Below, one piece after another: positions 24,899-37,879 of a stretch of 64,000 bases of DNA. A program made the position numbers and the translations under genes. The stretch comes from Epiperipatus broadwayi. Its lineage: Eukaryota; Onychophora; Udeonychophora; Euonychophora; Peripatidae. The DNA lies in the NCBI GenBank assembly GCA_028023455.1, contig JAQFVV010012573.1, positions 2,166,815-2,230,814 on the forward strand, written 5' to 3'. A model generated the notes under the pieces. It worked only from the letters and a program-made list of their open reading frames with translations, made no database searches and was not told the origin of the DNA. The first letter of the stretch is position 1. Each line of letters begins with the position of its first letter.

Positions 24899-24948
24899 AT
24901 ATTCAGAAAAATTAAAAAAGTCCTGCGATACTTCGGTATCGATTGAGG
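24899..24948 (+). other. Candidate short internal exon (speculative)
   Basis: A fair 3' splice-site look-alike ('TGTTCCTATTGCAG') ends at 24898 and a good donor look-alike ('GAGG|GTGAGATG') follows at 24949, enclosing 50 bp that is locally CpG-bearing ('CTGCGATACTTCGGTATCG'). It lies inside a 65-codon open frame at 24795-24992. No protein family is recognised and such pairs arise by chance, hence the low score. Confidence 0.15.
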
Positions 24949-25232
24949 GTGAGATGAAAATAAAGCTAGAAACTTTAAAACTAGTAATATAATTAAGAAG
25001 GTAAAAGCTAATTGAAAAAAAGTAAAAAAGCATTTATTATTAGAAAAGTTTTATTTAAAACTTCCAATTTAGTGGGCACAATAAATATCGTAAAAATAAA
25101 AAGGGATACATATTTGGAAGTTGATGAGATGAAGCGATATCATTAAATAAAAATAATAATAGAATCATTGAAATATTAGAACAAGCAAAGTAAAAGGTAT
25201 CATTATTAAAACAAATAGACATTTTTTGTCAA

Positions 25233-25303
25233 GCGTTGGTGGCCTAGTGTTAGTATAGCTGCCTTCCAAACAGTTGACCCGGGTTCGTTTCCCGGCCGAC
25301 GCT
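25233..25303 (+). tRNA. tRNA-Gly(TCC)-like sequence, probably a retroposed copy or SINE head
   Basis: 'GCGTTGGTGG' begins the acceptor arm, which pairs fully with 'CCGACGC' at 25296-25302 (one G-T). The anticodon loop CTTCCAA carries TCC at 25265-25267, and the T arm is 'CCCGGGTTCGTTTCCCGGC', so overall it closely follows eukaryotic tRNA-Gly(TCC). Against a functional gene: the D-arm reads GCCT where GTAT is usual, the top anticodon-stem pair is C-A, and a poly(A) tract starts about 12 bases after the acceptor (25314-25329), with no T-run terminator immediately 3'. Related sequences at 41276-41358 (minus) and 54814-54900 (plus, also A-tailed) show that it belongs to a dispersed tRNA-derived family. 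Confidence 0.65.
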
Positions 25304-25689
25304 TTAACTTATGCAAAAAAAAAAAAAAATATAGACATTTTTTAAAAATGTATAAGAGAAAGGGTATGTTAAAAAAAAGATATTAGAAATTCTTCAAAAA
25401 GCAAAGCAATAAGTTAATTTAAAAGATATTTGCCTAAAAGAATGTGCGTAACTGCTATAGACAGGTGATAATTATAATAATACACATATAAATTACGTAT
25501 GTGCGCAGAAAATTTCTACAATTTGAAGTGCAAATATATTATTTGTAGAAGTTCCGCATATATATAAATCTGATTTTAAAATATATATATAAGAACTTTA
25601 ACTGCCTTGATTATCTTGTAAATGATTTGCTTTATTTACTATTTTTTACACATTTTTTCAGTTATTATCAAATGTTTTTTCAGGTAATC

Positions 25690-26060
25690 TCAATCATATT
25701 TAAAATCAGAAATGTAGCTATTGGTGAATTTCCCTGACGCGAACCTCTTCTGACTTTGTCTGAGATAGGTAAAATCGGCAGGTGTTAGCTAGATATTGTT
25801 TATTCTAAGGGACCAGCGGGAAAATAATGACCATTAGTCAACACTAGTTATCAATCGCTGATTGCGGTATGTTTCTGATGGGATGGTCCCTCGATCCTCA
25901 AGTCATTGTTCTGTCTGCTCCACCCTGACCTCAGGTTGGCCACGCGCCATTGATGATGTCACGTACTTTAAAGTTAATACTGTCCATGTAAATAATTAAG
26001 GGCCACTTTTTCTGTCTGCAGAGAGTTTCTAATCACTCACGTCGATATACTAGTTTTTAT
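25690..26060. promoter_or_regulatory. GC/CpG-richer islet, candidate promoter or first-exon region
   Basis: About 370 bp with near-balanced base composition and several CpGs inside very AT-rich DNA. It includes 'GGCCACGCGCCATTGATGATG' split around 25940-25960 and the CRE/E-box-like 'TGATGTCACGTAC'. On the minus strand 'ATCAATGGCGCGTGGCC' would open a 12-codon frame in a reasonable start context. It does not resemble the repeats elsewhere. It could equally be a fragment of a GC-richer transposon. Confidence 0.3.
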
Positions 26061-26069
26061 TCCCTTTTT

Positions 26070-28525
26070 TTTTTTTAAATATATATTTTTGATATTTTGC
26101 TGCTACCACTCAAAAGTTGTAGCCTCAGGAAAAATAACTAACAATATTTTATTCGTTTATGTGTATTGTGTTAGATTATATATATAGTTAGTTAATTTTA
26201 ATATTATAAAAGCCAATATTACACATTATAAGTACCGTAAAAAATGCATGAGTTTTAAAGAATGTGTGTATATGTTTTAAATATATATTGTGCAGTGAGC
26301 GTATAATAGAAAAAGTAAAATAATAATTTTTAGTCATTCAGAAAATCATGGGACATTTTAATCCTTAAGTGTTAATTTGAGCACAACTTTATTTAATTGA
26401 CCAAAAGAAGATTTTTTTATTTTATATTTATCTGCTTCTGTCCTACAAAGTGTAGAACAATATGTGCGCGTAAAATTATTAAATGTATGCAAAAAAAAAT
26501 ATGTTCAAATGTGATCTTTTTTTTAATGCTTTATTTGCATAAAAATATTATTAAGTGTGAGAGCATTCGGAAAAAAAAGATTTCTTGGGGGGAGGGGGAT
26601 TAATTTGAAATATCATGTGACATTATACACTCGCAATCTACAATTTTTTTCTTCATTGAAATAAATCCAGAAATTATTAACATTCTCAACCAATGTAAAA
26701 AAAATGTTATTTATCTCTAATAAAACTGGGGTCTTCAGTTCTATACGCAAGCATTTGTCATCATTCATCATTTGTTCAAAACAGTACAAATGTATTGAAC
26801 TGACCTTTTTAATATAAAACTTAAAAATAGATTGTCTCACATAATAAATGGTCACAAAAATATAAAAGTCTCATATTCCTTTTTAAACAGAGTCAGTGAT
26901 ATAAAATAATTTTCTCATAAGACAGGGTTCTAATTCGATTTCTTCACAGGGGTGTGTGTCTCATATTACCTTCATTGCTACTCTTATACAAGCAATGTAA
27001 CTAGTAATTTCTTAAATGGAAAAATCAACTCAGAATTTCAAATAACTGCTCTCCAAACGAAAAAATTTATTATTATTATTTTTTTTTACATTTGATGTGC
27101 ATTTTAACAAGAACTAAGTCAGACACCCAATTGTAGCATTTTCCACATTGTTCAGATTTTACTATGAAACTTCAAGGCATAAGAAACCTTTTAAAATTAT
27201 CTTGGTGGTTTAAGATTATCTAATAATGTAGTGTTTTAGTTTCAACTATATAAATAATAAGCAGAAATAATATATATATTAATTATCCATCAGATCGATT
27301 TAATTAAGTTTTAAGTATATTCATTTTTTTTTTTTTGGTTTCTATTAGTGTATCCCTCATAAACTCCGCCATATTGCAAAGATTTGCCACTGCAGAAATC
27401 CAGAAAATTCATAAATTTATATATATAATATACAAATATATATATATATTATTTATATATATTGTATATCCACCAGATCAATTTAATTAAGCAATAGGGA
27501 AGAGTGCTCACTTAATCTTCATGGATCACAGTTTAATATTGCTTCTTATTGTCTTAAGAGAAATTGTTCTAGTGTTCCAATAATTATTTTGCATCATATG
27601 ATGCATTTAAATTACTCCGATGATTTCTCATATAATACAGCAAATAAGGAGATTATTGCATACCATTATCTCAGAAATCTTAAAAGTTGAACTAATCAAT
27701 TTATAAGATTAAGCTACCATGCATATCTTCTATTATGTAAGAGTAGTGAAGTAAAATAACATGGCAAAAATGCATGCAGTCTATGTTTCTAAGTTGGTGA
27801 ATGGTTATGACATAATGGATTTGATTTGGGATATAATGATAAAAATAAAAAAAGTTTGAAAGTATCTCTGATGTGCAAATATTATTTATCCTTTCATAAG
27901 CAATTAAACCAATCTGTATCTTACATAAGATTAATGTAACTGGAAAAATATTGAACTACCAATGTGGTTGTGAGATTCAAATATTTGTTATTTTAGCTCA
28001 CCTGACAATAAGAGATTGTTTATAAAATACTTGCATAGTGATAAATAGTCATTCTGAATTTTTGCAGTAGCAAATCTTTGAAGTTGATGAGGTATACACT
28101 ACTAAAAAGCAAAAAATAAAATAAAATGGATATTTAAAACTTCCATTCTTGAAACATAAGAATAAGGACATTTGAAAAAAGTAGATTATTGATGCCACCA
28201 TATTGTTGTGTTTAATAAAATATAAATATATTAATTTTTAAATGACGTGATAATCTCTAGTCTAATAAATGATATAAATAATCATTAATGCATTTTCCAA
28301 AAGTGAATGGTATCAAAAATGTGATTACAAGAAATTTGATATTTCTAGAACAAATTGTTGTAATACATACATGTGTGTGTATTATATATATATTTTAATA
28401 TCCACTTGGAGTTAATGGTATGGATGACTGAAGAAATTGAAGTCTTTTCATTAAAGTTTGAAGATTTGATATCTTAATATAAACTGTGCACTGATTATAT
28501 ATGTGTATGGGAGATAATGATCTGG
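26070..28525. other. No recognised gene
   Basis: AT-rich DNA with short (TA)n runs near 27418-27470. Frames on either strand near 26400-26860 are low-complexity Lys/Ile/Phe-rich and show no motif. Confidence 0.55.
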
Positions 28526-28532
28526 ACCAACT

Positions 28533-28690
28533 AATGAGTGCTGGTTCAGCAGGAAATACAAATATTGGAGGCATTTATCTTTATCCTTTTCACATGTATG
28601 TGGTCATATGTATTAATTGTATGAAATAGAATAGATAGCTAAAGGGAGCTTAAAGGTCTGTGTTCAAATTCCCTATATTATATACATGCT
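28533..28690 (+). mobile_element. Diverged SINE copy related to the IR-4 interior
   Basis: 'TGAGTGCTGGTTCAGCAGG' and 'AATACAAATATTGGAGGC' match the SINE-like segment at 22369-22410, followed by 'CTTTTCACATGTATGTGGTC' and a decayed B box 'TGTGTTCAAATTCCC' near 28652. Order and spacing agree with the copy in IR-4, which supports a real dispersed family. Confidence 0.55.
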
Positions 28691-28714
28691 AAATTAATAT
28701 TTTCATGGATTTCT

Positions 28715-30540
28715 ATAAAATAAACAAACCAAAAAAGAGTGCCACTATCTCAATGCTTTGTCTTTGATGTTGCTATAAAGTTATCAGTTAGTATCAACAA
28801 TCCTAAACTTAAACAACTTTTCTATAGTACCATATAATAGCTTTTTATTTTGGGTTTAATTAAATTAAAAGGAGGTTATCTTTTACTTCTAACCTAAATT
28901 GTTATGAGAATTTAATCCTAGACAAATTGATTTTATTAGAAAAGAGGATTTAGAAGTCTTACATCATTTTTTACATCTTGTAAATAATAATTCATTTCCC
29001 TCAAAGAATTGTGTAAGTTAAATGTTTCATGTATTTAATATGATATAAACAAAGAAAAGAGTGGCTGTGTTTGTTATGATATAAACAAAGCAAAAAATGA
29101 GTGTATCTCAATACAAGTAGTATGAGGTATCTTTACATTTGCTGCCACTATTAATTACTATCAACAATCTTAAAGTTTTTGTCATGAGTTTTATTAGAAG
29201 CAAAAGGAGATAGGTATTCATTTACTACTGACCCAAGTTGTTATAAGAATTTAAAGCCAGTCTTCTATAAGAATGGAAATTTAGAAAATTTACAAATTTA
29301 ATTAGTAGTAAGTGTTCTTTCTTCTAATCCAAGTTCTTATGGAAAATTAGATCCAAACAGATATTTTTATTGTCTTCTAAATTCTCATTCTTATAAAATA
29401 GCTGTTTAGTATTCAATCCTTATAACAATTTAAGTTGGAAGTAAAAGAAAATCTCCTTTTACTTCTAATTAAGTTCAAAATGAAAATCTGTTACAGATAT
29501 TAAAAAAAAAGTTATTTAACTTTAGACCTGTTAAAATAAATTGATCATTTTCTACCAACATCATGGGTAAATGTATTTCTAGTTATTTATATGGAAATAT
29601 GACTACTCTTTGCTGTGTTTACATAATAAATCCAGGAAAATATTTAGTTTAACAAATACAATTAATTCTCATTCTGATAAAAATAAATGTCTAGGTTTAA
29701 ATCCTTATAACAACTTGAGTCAGAAATAAAAGAGAATCTCCTTTTAAATAAACTCAAGATATAAAAGCTATTACAGGATACTATAAAAAAAGTTGTTTAG
29801 TCTTATGACTATCAATAGTAATTTATAGTTTTCTAACATCAAAGGTAAAGATGTCTTAAATCATTTATGTAGAGAAGTCACCATTATTTGCTTTATTTAA
29901 ATAATAATAAATCCCTGAAAATATTTAATTTAAAATATATAATTCTCTGTGGAAATGAATTCTGATTTACAGAATGCCAAAAAAAGATGTTCTCTAAATA
30001 CTCATATTTATAAAAGTATCTGTCTGGGCTTAAATCCTCATAAAAACTTGAGTTAGAATTAAAAGATAATCTGTTTTTAAGTAAACTCAAGACATAAAAA
30101 CTATTATAGAGTTCTGGAATTGAAGATAGTAACTGATGGTTTTCTGAAAGCATCAAAGACAAAGATATTTTGAATTATTTATGTGAAGATAATTTCCGTC
30201 TCTGTTTTTATATCATAATAAAACAATGCAATATTTATGTTTAACATATACATCTCTCTGGGGGAGATGAATTATTATTTACAGAATGTCAAAGAAAGCT
30301 CTAAATACTCATTTCTAGAAGTAAATAAAAAAAACTATCTGGCTTAGATAAAGTTAGAAATAAAGGAGAATCTCCTTTTGAGTAAACATAAGATGAAAAA
30401 AACTATTACAGGATACTGTAGGAAAGTTATTTAACCTTAAGACTGAAGATGGTAACTGATGGTTTTCTGGCAAAAAGTTAAAGAAAATTGTAGTTATTAC
30501 ATAAAAATAGCCCCACATTTTGCTTTGTTTATATATATAA
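28715..30540. repeat. Cluster of ~300-bp repeats: two inverted, then four direct
   Basis: A recurring unit has the order 'gaattattatttacagaatg...', 'TTTAAATCCTTATAACAACTT', 'AAAAGAGAATCTCCTTTT', 'AACTCAAGATATAAAAGCTATT', 'AGTTGTTTAG', 'CATCAAAG' and 'GTTTATATAATAATAAATCC'. Direct copies lie at about 29330-29620, 29620-29890, 29890-30205 and 30205-30540. Reverse-complement copies lie at about 28715-28990 and 29040-29330. Copies differ by many substitutions and indels, so the array is old. A 89-codon minus frame at 29893-30162 lies within one unit and is not conserved in the others. Confidence 0.7.
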
Positions 30541-30549
30541 TAAAAGTAA

Positions 30550-32710
30550 AAATTAAGGAGATAATTTTAATAAATAGAAATGAAATGAATATAATTAATA
30601 GATAAGCTGCTAACATTAAATTCAAGATTCATGGGATTTGAGTTGATGAGCTTGCTTCCATTATGTTTTTTGAATTTAACAGCAGTTGAGGAGGGTTAAG
30701 GTATTAACCAAAATACTTCTGCAGGTTTAAAGCCAGTATATAATAGTTTATTACCACTATATTTTTATTTTTTTGTTATTATAAATATATAATACAAATA
30801 AAATGTCTGTTAATTAAAAAACTATTGCAATAACAATAAAGATACTAAATATAATAGTAAATAATTATTATGTACAGTTTTTTCAATTTGCAAATAAAAT
30901 TTCATCAAAATGTTGGCTGCCTGATTTTGCAAAGAGTATTTTTCTGTCTGTAAAGACTTAAACAAGATTCTTTGACTGCTAAACAAAAGGATTTCTCAAA
31001 ATGACTAATGTATAGTATGTTTCAAAAGTTTTACTAATTACATCTTTTACCTAGGAATTTACCTTTATTGTTAAAAAGAGGTTGCCTTGACGACAGTTTG
31101 AATTTGTTGATTGTTATTGATGTTAAGATTGTCTAAGTGTTGACTGGTTTTTAATGACATTATAATATATCTAAGTATTATTTTTTGGTATATATAACAA
31201 ATTTTAAATTAATAACATAATATGTAAATAAATTTTGTATAATCTGTAATAGACGTATAACTATTTTAGATGTAGCATTTTCAACTGTAATATTTTTGAT
31301 AGTCAAAGTAAAATCATGAAACATTATTGTTTAAAAATAGTTACGATACTATATGCATGTACCTATTGTATGTAAAGTAAAAAGAGTTAAATGCAATTTA
31401 TAAATAGTCTACAATAAAAATTAGAAACCATTTTTAGATAATGAGATATGTTTTGTTTTATTTTCAGCTGCAATGCTCTTTCCCACATAATGAAATTAAT
31501 CCTCAGTGTTCAAAATTATTCATAATAGAATATTGTAATTATTGTATTTCAAAGTTTAACTTTTTTATTTATTTAAATATTTTAATCACAAACATATAAA
31601 TATTGATAAAGATAATTTAGATAATTAATTCATATATAATTAAATAACAAAACCATTTTTAAATAGTTTAATGCAGGGAAAATGTCTTTTCAACAACCCT
31701 CATCAAAAAATGATGAATAAAAAAGGTATATTTTCCAGGCTTTCCAATTACCATTTGGCAATGATTTAAATAATCTACCAATCCTAATTTAAATTCTAGC
31801 TAGAAAACATCTAAATACCCCTTTACTGATCACTATTGTATGGTTATCTGGACTGACTATGAACTGGCTACTTGAAAAAAAAAAGAGAAGCCTGATTGAA
31901 ATTTGAAAGCATGTCATTGCCTAATCTGAATTCCACCCCAGATTATGACATATCAGGTAGATGTGCTATAATTATAACATATGGCAATAATTTTTAAATA
32001 AAATAATAGTAATTGTATATCATTAATGACAACTGATTGACAATATATTAGCAAATTTATGAGCTTTAACAAATTGTTTGAAAGTCTGTGATGAAGACGT
32101 TTTACTTGTAATTATATATTGGATTATTTCCAGTATCTAGTTTAATTTTTAAATAGCTTTAGAAAAATTTATACTTCATACTTTTTTAAATACACTCACA
32201 GTTAATAATAATACTTAATTTATAATACAAAAATACATTTAACCAATAATGAATTCTTTACATTATTAAAATCTATCCGTATTTTTTACAGTTTGTGATT
32301 TATGATCTTTTATCATTATTATAGGAGAAACTTTCAATAATAAACTGTGTGTTTTCAAAACTTTTTTATAAATTAGATGTTTTCAATATAGAATTTGCCA
32401 ACTGCAATTTTGTAGCTATCTTTTACAAGATTTATATCTATTTCATAGAAGAAACTCATTATTTCTGTATGCAGTTTTTTTTCAACCACTTTTTTTTTGT
32501 TGTTGCAAAATTTTTGTATTTCTAAATAAAATTTAAAAAAATTTCACTAGTCCAGTAAATAGTAAACAAATGAAGGTAAGATAAAACTAAACATTAGAAA
32601 AAGATGGATACTTCAATTTCAGTAAACTTTTCATTGTGCAGTATTAGTGTGAGCAGTGTTAGTGTTAGTTGAATTGATAAATATTACAATGATTAATGTG
32701 AAGTTAATAA
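30550..32710. other. No recognised gene
   Basis: AT-rich DNA; no coding frame or structured repeat was seen. Confidence 0.6.
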
Positions 32711-32714
32711 TATT

Positions 32715-32775
32715 CTAAGTTGTTGGATCAGCAGCTAAAGATCACTAAATTAAGGTTCAATTCCATCATTCTATT
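32715..32775 (+). mobile_element. Possible tRNA-like SINE remnant
   Basis: 'TTGGATCAGCAGCTAAAG' resembles an A box/D arm and 'AAGGTTCAATTCC' a B box, about 30 bases apart as in tRNA genes. No acceptor stem or tail is evident. A weaker case with 'GGTTTCAAATATTCCC' lies near 33665. Confidence 0.25.
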
Positions 32776-32779
32776 ACCA

Positions 32780-35700
32780 AAATGTCATATAATCTTAAGA
32801 GTAAAAGACCATTTTAGCATTTTTTTTAATGCTAAAATAATCAACCATACTTTTCTTTGCTTATTTTGTACTTTTTACATTATAACTTTTTACATTTAAA
32901 CTACCATTGTATGTTATATACTATATCAGGGCAAGATTAAATTTGTTTAAATCGATAAAAAGACTAATTCAAAAAAACTAATTTTTCTAAATTGTGTTTA
33001 TTGACAAAAATATTCACTACAAAGTATTATAAAGCATTAAAAATATATAACAAATACCATGACTTTCTAGGGGAATTTGTTATTTTGTAATAAAATTATG
33101 AACACCATAAATATTACCCACATTAATATGCTTTAACAATGAATAAGCGTATCTCAGAATTAAACCATTTTCTGTGTGATTTAGTATAATTGTAAAGAAT
33201 TATCAAAATGCCTACTTTAATCCTTGGATGAATAAAATAAAAAAAGAATATATCTTAAACTAAATGAATGAACTTGTTACCATCAAATCATCATTTGATT
33301 TGTTGAATATTACATGACTCCCAAAAGCCATTAATCGTTCATTTAATTACAATGTAATAAAATATATTTAGAGTAGTTAATTATTTAATAATTAAGATTT
33401 AAAAATAAGATTAATTAAATGACATTTAATAGTCAATCGTTTTTATTACACATACATAATCATAATATGAGAATGTACAGTGAATGGCATCTGTAGAATT
33501 CCATTATATGCAGATATTCTTGATTCAGGCTAAATGATAAATATTAGCTAATGTTTTTAAATAGTTAGCATGGAGTAATCTAATTTATTTTTTTAGTAGT
33601 TATACTCACTGCTTTGCTTGCATTAGTAGAATAAAAGAATGTAATGCAATATGCAGAATGCCTGGTTTCAAATATTCCCATGACTTATATATTTACATGG
33701 GTTATGCACAGCCATATCACAAAAAATATAACTTTTGTGATCAGTTATACTACTGAATTTGATTCAACTTCTAATATGTTACTTGGTTAGGAAATGTTAA
33801 TATCATGGTATTTTGTCACACTTCATTTGTAAATGAGAAGCTAAATACATGGCACAAATAAATTTAATTAATTGAAAATATATTTACTAAATCAAATTTG
33901 ACTTCACTTTACCACAAACTATAATTCTCTTAATTTCTGTAGTAAGTATTTCAATACATTAAGCCACAATACTCATTAAAAAAAATTTCCAACATCTATA
34001 ATTTTTTAATCAGTGCTGTCCTGTTTTTACATTTTTTATAAAATCATTCAATGCATTTTTATTCAGCAAATTACCAATTTTTTTTAAACAAGCACCATAA
34101 AGCAAACTCTCCAAAAAAAAAAAAAAAAGAAAAAAAAATCATACAAGATTTATATTTGTTATTAAGTTACCAAAAAAACACACAAACTTTTATATTTATA
34201 TAGTAATAAGGATTTAATATCAAATATTCATTTATCCATTATATTTGTAACGAACTTATATTTTGGATATTTATTCACCTGTTCTATTTCACAATAAGCT
34301 CTATTTTACTCAAATATATCAATTCCTTTCCTGAAACTTCACTGATACTGCAGAAATCTTATTGCATTAATTTTTAAACAATAATGATAACATTTTTATA
34401 AAGAAGAAAAATACTAATTAATGAAACATTGATATATCACTTAAATTAATGCAATCCATCACAGAAAGTAAAACATATAACATCCAAACTAAATTATATA
34501 ATTAAATGTAGAAATAAATATTTACAGTGAATAAATATTTTTTAAATCTGATTGTTATGATTTTAGAACTTGGAAAGTAAAATAAAAAATTCGAAGAAAG
34601 AGAATTTTCAAATATATTGAGAATTAGGCCTTCTGTTGCATAATTTAAAACAATCTAATAGCAGCCAAATTATTAATCTGTCATACTTTTTCATTTTTTT
34701 AATGGATAAATCCTTATTCTTTATAAACTATTTAAATTTCTCAATTTATTCATTAGAATATTAACTTTGTAACTAAACAAAAAAAAAAGAGTAAGAAACT
34801 AAAACAATAAACAGAACAATATATTTTATTTTAGCTTTTGAGGCAAAATAAATGTTTGTCAATGAATAAAACATAATTAATCAATCAAATTCAAAATTAT
34901 TATTTCATGTTTAAATAAAGAATATATTCAAGTAGTTAAAATAATTTTTGAATTTTAAAAATTCAACTTACAATTGCATATATATATATATATATCATTT
35001 GCAATTTTGGTTAAAAAAAATCCAATATATACTTTCTCTTTTATTTTAAATTTAGTAAAATTAGAAAATATTCAAATAAAATCTATAAATAAACATCATA
35101 CATTAATAAATAAATCAATATTGTTTTCAATTTCATAAAAATAAAATAAACAAATTTTACCATAAACTATTTTAAATAAAAGCTATGATTATGTAATCAC
35201 AATAATTATATTACATACAATGCAAATTCTTTCTCTTCATTTGAAAGCCATCTCCATTTTATTTTTTATTTAAAGTCTTACTCCCTTGTCTTTGTTTTAT
35301 TTTCTGTTATTATTACTGACATATATTTATTTAAAAAAATACCAATATACATTTTAATTCAAATTTTGGCTATCTAATATATGGAAAAATATCATATTAT
35401 AGAACTTAATGGGGTGACTCTGAAGTATGTGGCAAGTGTTTTGACATTTCACCAATTATTTAATCCTTTGACAGTGCAAATTGAAAGTAAAATAACATTG
35501 ATTTATTAATTTAAAAAAATATCTCAAGACAACAGTATTTTACAGAGAATTTTTTACAAATAAACCAGCACCTAATGCATTAGGTTATTGATTGATAATC
35601 TTAAGTTTTTCCACATGTGAATGCTGCAAGAGCTATAGGTGTATTTCTTATTTTGCTTAGATTTCAAAATGAAGTAAATATTTTCTGTAATTTATTAACA

Positions 35701-37245
35701 TATTTATGATTACTTTTTATATTATATTGATGTAATTTTTATTTCTTAGAAAAATAATGTGATTAGATTCAGATTTTATTTTAAAATATTTACTTTTAGA
35801 AGATGTAAAAATAAAAACAATAATGAATGGTCACAATTTGTAATTGGCTGCAAAAAATATTTTACATTGACTAAAAAAGATTTACTTTTGTAATTTTTTT
35901 TTTTAAATTATAAATACTTTTTAAAATTTGATATAGAATTCCAATAGCTTTAAGTAGTCTAAGAAATAGTTAATTCAGGCTTCACATACTAAGTTAAAAC
36001 AATTCTGATTTTTAGCTTAATATTTTTATGAATATTGCAGTGATCATCCAATAAAAAAACTTTTTTTCTTTATAAATCTTATTTATTTCAATTTAATTTG
36101 TTTTCTGTCTACTTGCTAAGTTGAAATATTTTTAAGAATAATTTTTATTTGTAAACATATATTTTTAACAAAGATTTTTGCAAATATAATAAATAATAAT
36201 GGTACCCTTAATCAAAAAAAGGTGTAAATTTAATTTAACCTGCTGTTAGAAACTCTCAAAAAAAGAGCAACTAAAGGTCTAAGTAAATGCTACAGTATAA
36301 CACAAGTGAATTATTATCAAATTTATTGCAATATATTTTACATACAATGTCCCACTATTCGATGTAAATCAGCAATAAAATATTATTAATATAATCACTG
36401 ATGTACAATACAATTCACTAATTAGAACTTTTGATAAAACAATGTATTCATCATTTAGGAGTAAATCATTTCTTATTTTTCCTCATAAATTATTTTAAAA
36501 ACATACTTTTTATATTATTCTCACATATTTTGATATTGAAACAGAGGCAAAACTTCACCATGTGCAAGACTGAGTAATGAATACAAGATGATTTGTGCAT
36601 AGTAACTCAATCTTGTGCCTCATCATCCAATATCCCCGAAGTTATTTCTAGCTTGGGACTTTTATCAGCGAGCAGATTTGGATTTGAGAACTGAACTCAT
36701 ATTTAAGGTCTAATCCAATTCACCAAAAGAAACCTTTCACTTATTTAGTTAACTATAAAGCTATGAGTTCAAAATGAAAATACAATAATGTTTTCAAACC
36801 AAGCTCATTCACTTGTCTAATAATATAGATCTGAACTCAATTCAGCATCTATACATGCTGCTGTCTTTGGTCTTTTAATAATGATAAGTATTTTATGTAC
36901 AAATCTTCTTGCATTCATTAATTACTCTGGTTTGCACTGAGTGGCACTAATGTATAGAGAGTTTTGTTTCTCTTTTAACAGCTAGTGTATGCACACAAAA
37001 TAGTGATCATGTGATAAGTTATACTAAAGTTTATTCCCTCTTTATAAAGCACTGACTTGGTTTGCAGTCTGAAGTTATAAGCAATATCAAAATGGTAAAT
37101 TATACATTTAAACATTAGAAAAATATATATTTATTAAGAATAAATTCAAATAACCTTTTTGCATTCCATTGCACATTACTAAACCAAATCTACTTGTCAT
37201 ATATGTGGCTTTTAATGTGAATAAATATGTAGTAAAATAAATATA
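32780..37245. other. No recognised gene
   Basis: Uniformly AT-rich; a short (TA)n lies at about 34978-34994. The stretch 36540-36870 is somewhat more balanced in composition but has neither a frame nor a repeat partner in the window. Confidence 0.55.
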
Positions 37246-37246
37246 T

Positions 37247-37663
37247 GGTACTTAGGTATTAGTTCTGTAATGTAGGGGAGATGGTACAGCTTTTCACATC
37301 TGCCATAATTAAAAATTATAAATTAACATATGTTATTGCAAATATTATATTATAATATAATTTCCCATGTATTCCAGTGCTTTGCACTGGCAAAACCATC
37401 TTTCCTCCTCCCTGCAAACTATGGCACTTTGCACTGGAAAGTTCCAGCATTGCAGATGTGAAAAGACATGCCATCTACCTTACATTGCAGGACTAATTTG
37501 TGGGGAGGGGAAAATAGATTTGCCAGTGCAAAGCACTGGTGAACATGGGGAATTATACTATATTATATTTGTGATAATGTATGTTAATTTATAATTTTTA
37601 TTTATTGTGGAAGTAAAAAGGCATTCCATCTCCCCTTTGTTGCAGGACTAATACCTAATTACC
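37247..37663. mobile_element. Foldback element IR-5 (417 bp)
   Basis: The termini are inverted: 'GGTACTTAGGTATTAGTTCT' at the left matches the reverse complement of 37644-37663. Arms run to about 37440 and from about 37505 inwards. The ~48-bp terminal block (starting 'ATTAGTYCTGYAA' and ending 'TTTTCACATCTGC') is present three times: 37258-37306 (plus), 37453-37500 (minus) and 37612-37655 (minus, more diverged at its inner part). Each arm also contains the small palindrome 'CCAGTGCTTTGCACTGG' (37374-37390) or its mate (37522-37538). A 75-codon frame at 37367-37594 is a by-product. There is no transposase. Confidence 0.8.
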
Positions 37664-37879
37664 AAAAATATTTTTAATTCTATTTGTTATTATAAGTATT
37701 TAACAAAAATAGAAGATAATTAAAGTAAATTTTAAAAAGCTTACTTTTCTGACTCTATTAAAATAATTTTTTTAAATTTCTTACTACATAAGTTTAAATA
37801 TTTGAAAAAACATATTTTTAACAATAAATATATTTTATTTTTATAATTATTTTACATTTAAAGTGGAAGTTACTATAAA

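Noticed and set aside
29893-30162. 89-codon minus frame
   Set aside because: Falls within one unit of the 300-bp repeat cluster and is not open in the other units.
28715-30540. CRISPR-like array
   Set aside because: Units are about 300 bp, diverged and in both orientations; the DNA is eukaryotic. The 13336-13523 repeat was also considered and rejected because units are few and spacers are AT-rich drifted copies.
37367-37594. 75-codon plus frame with repeated 'ALHW/LCTGK' segments
   Set aside because: Explained by the nested CCAGTGC palindromes of IR-5.
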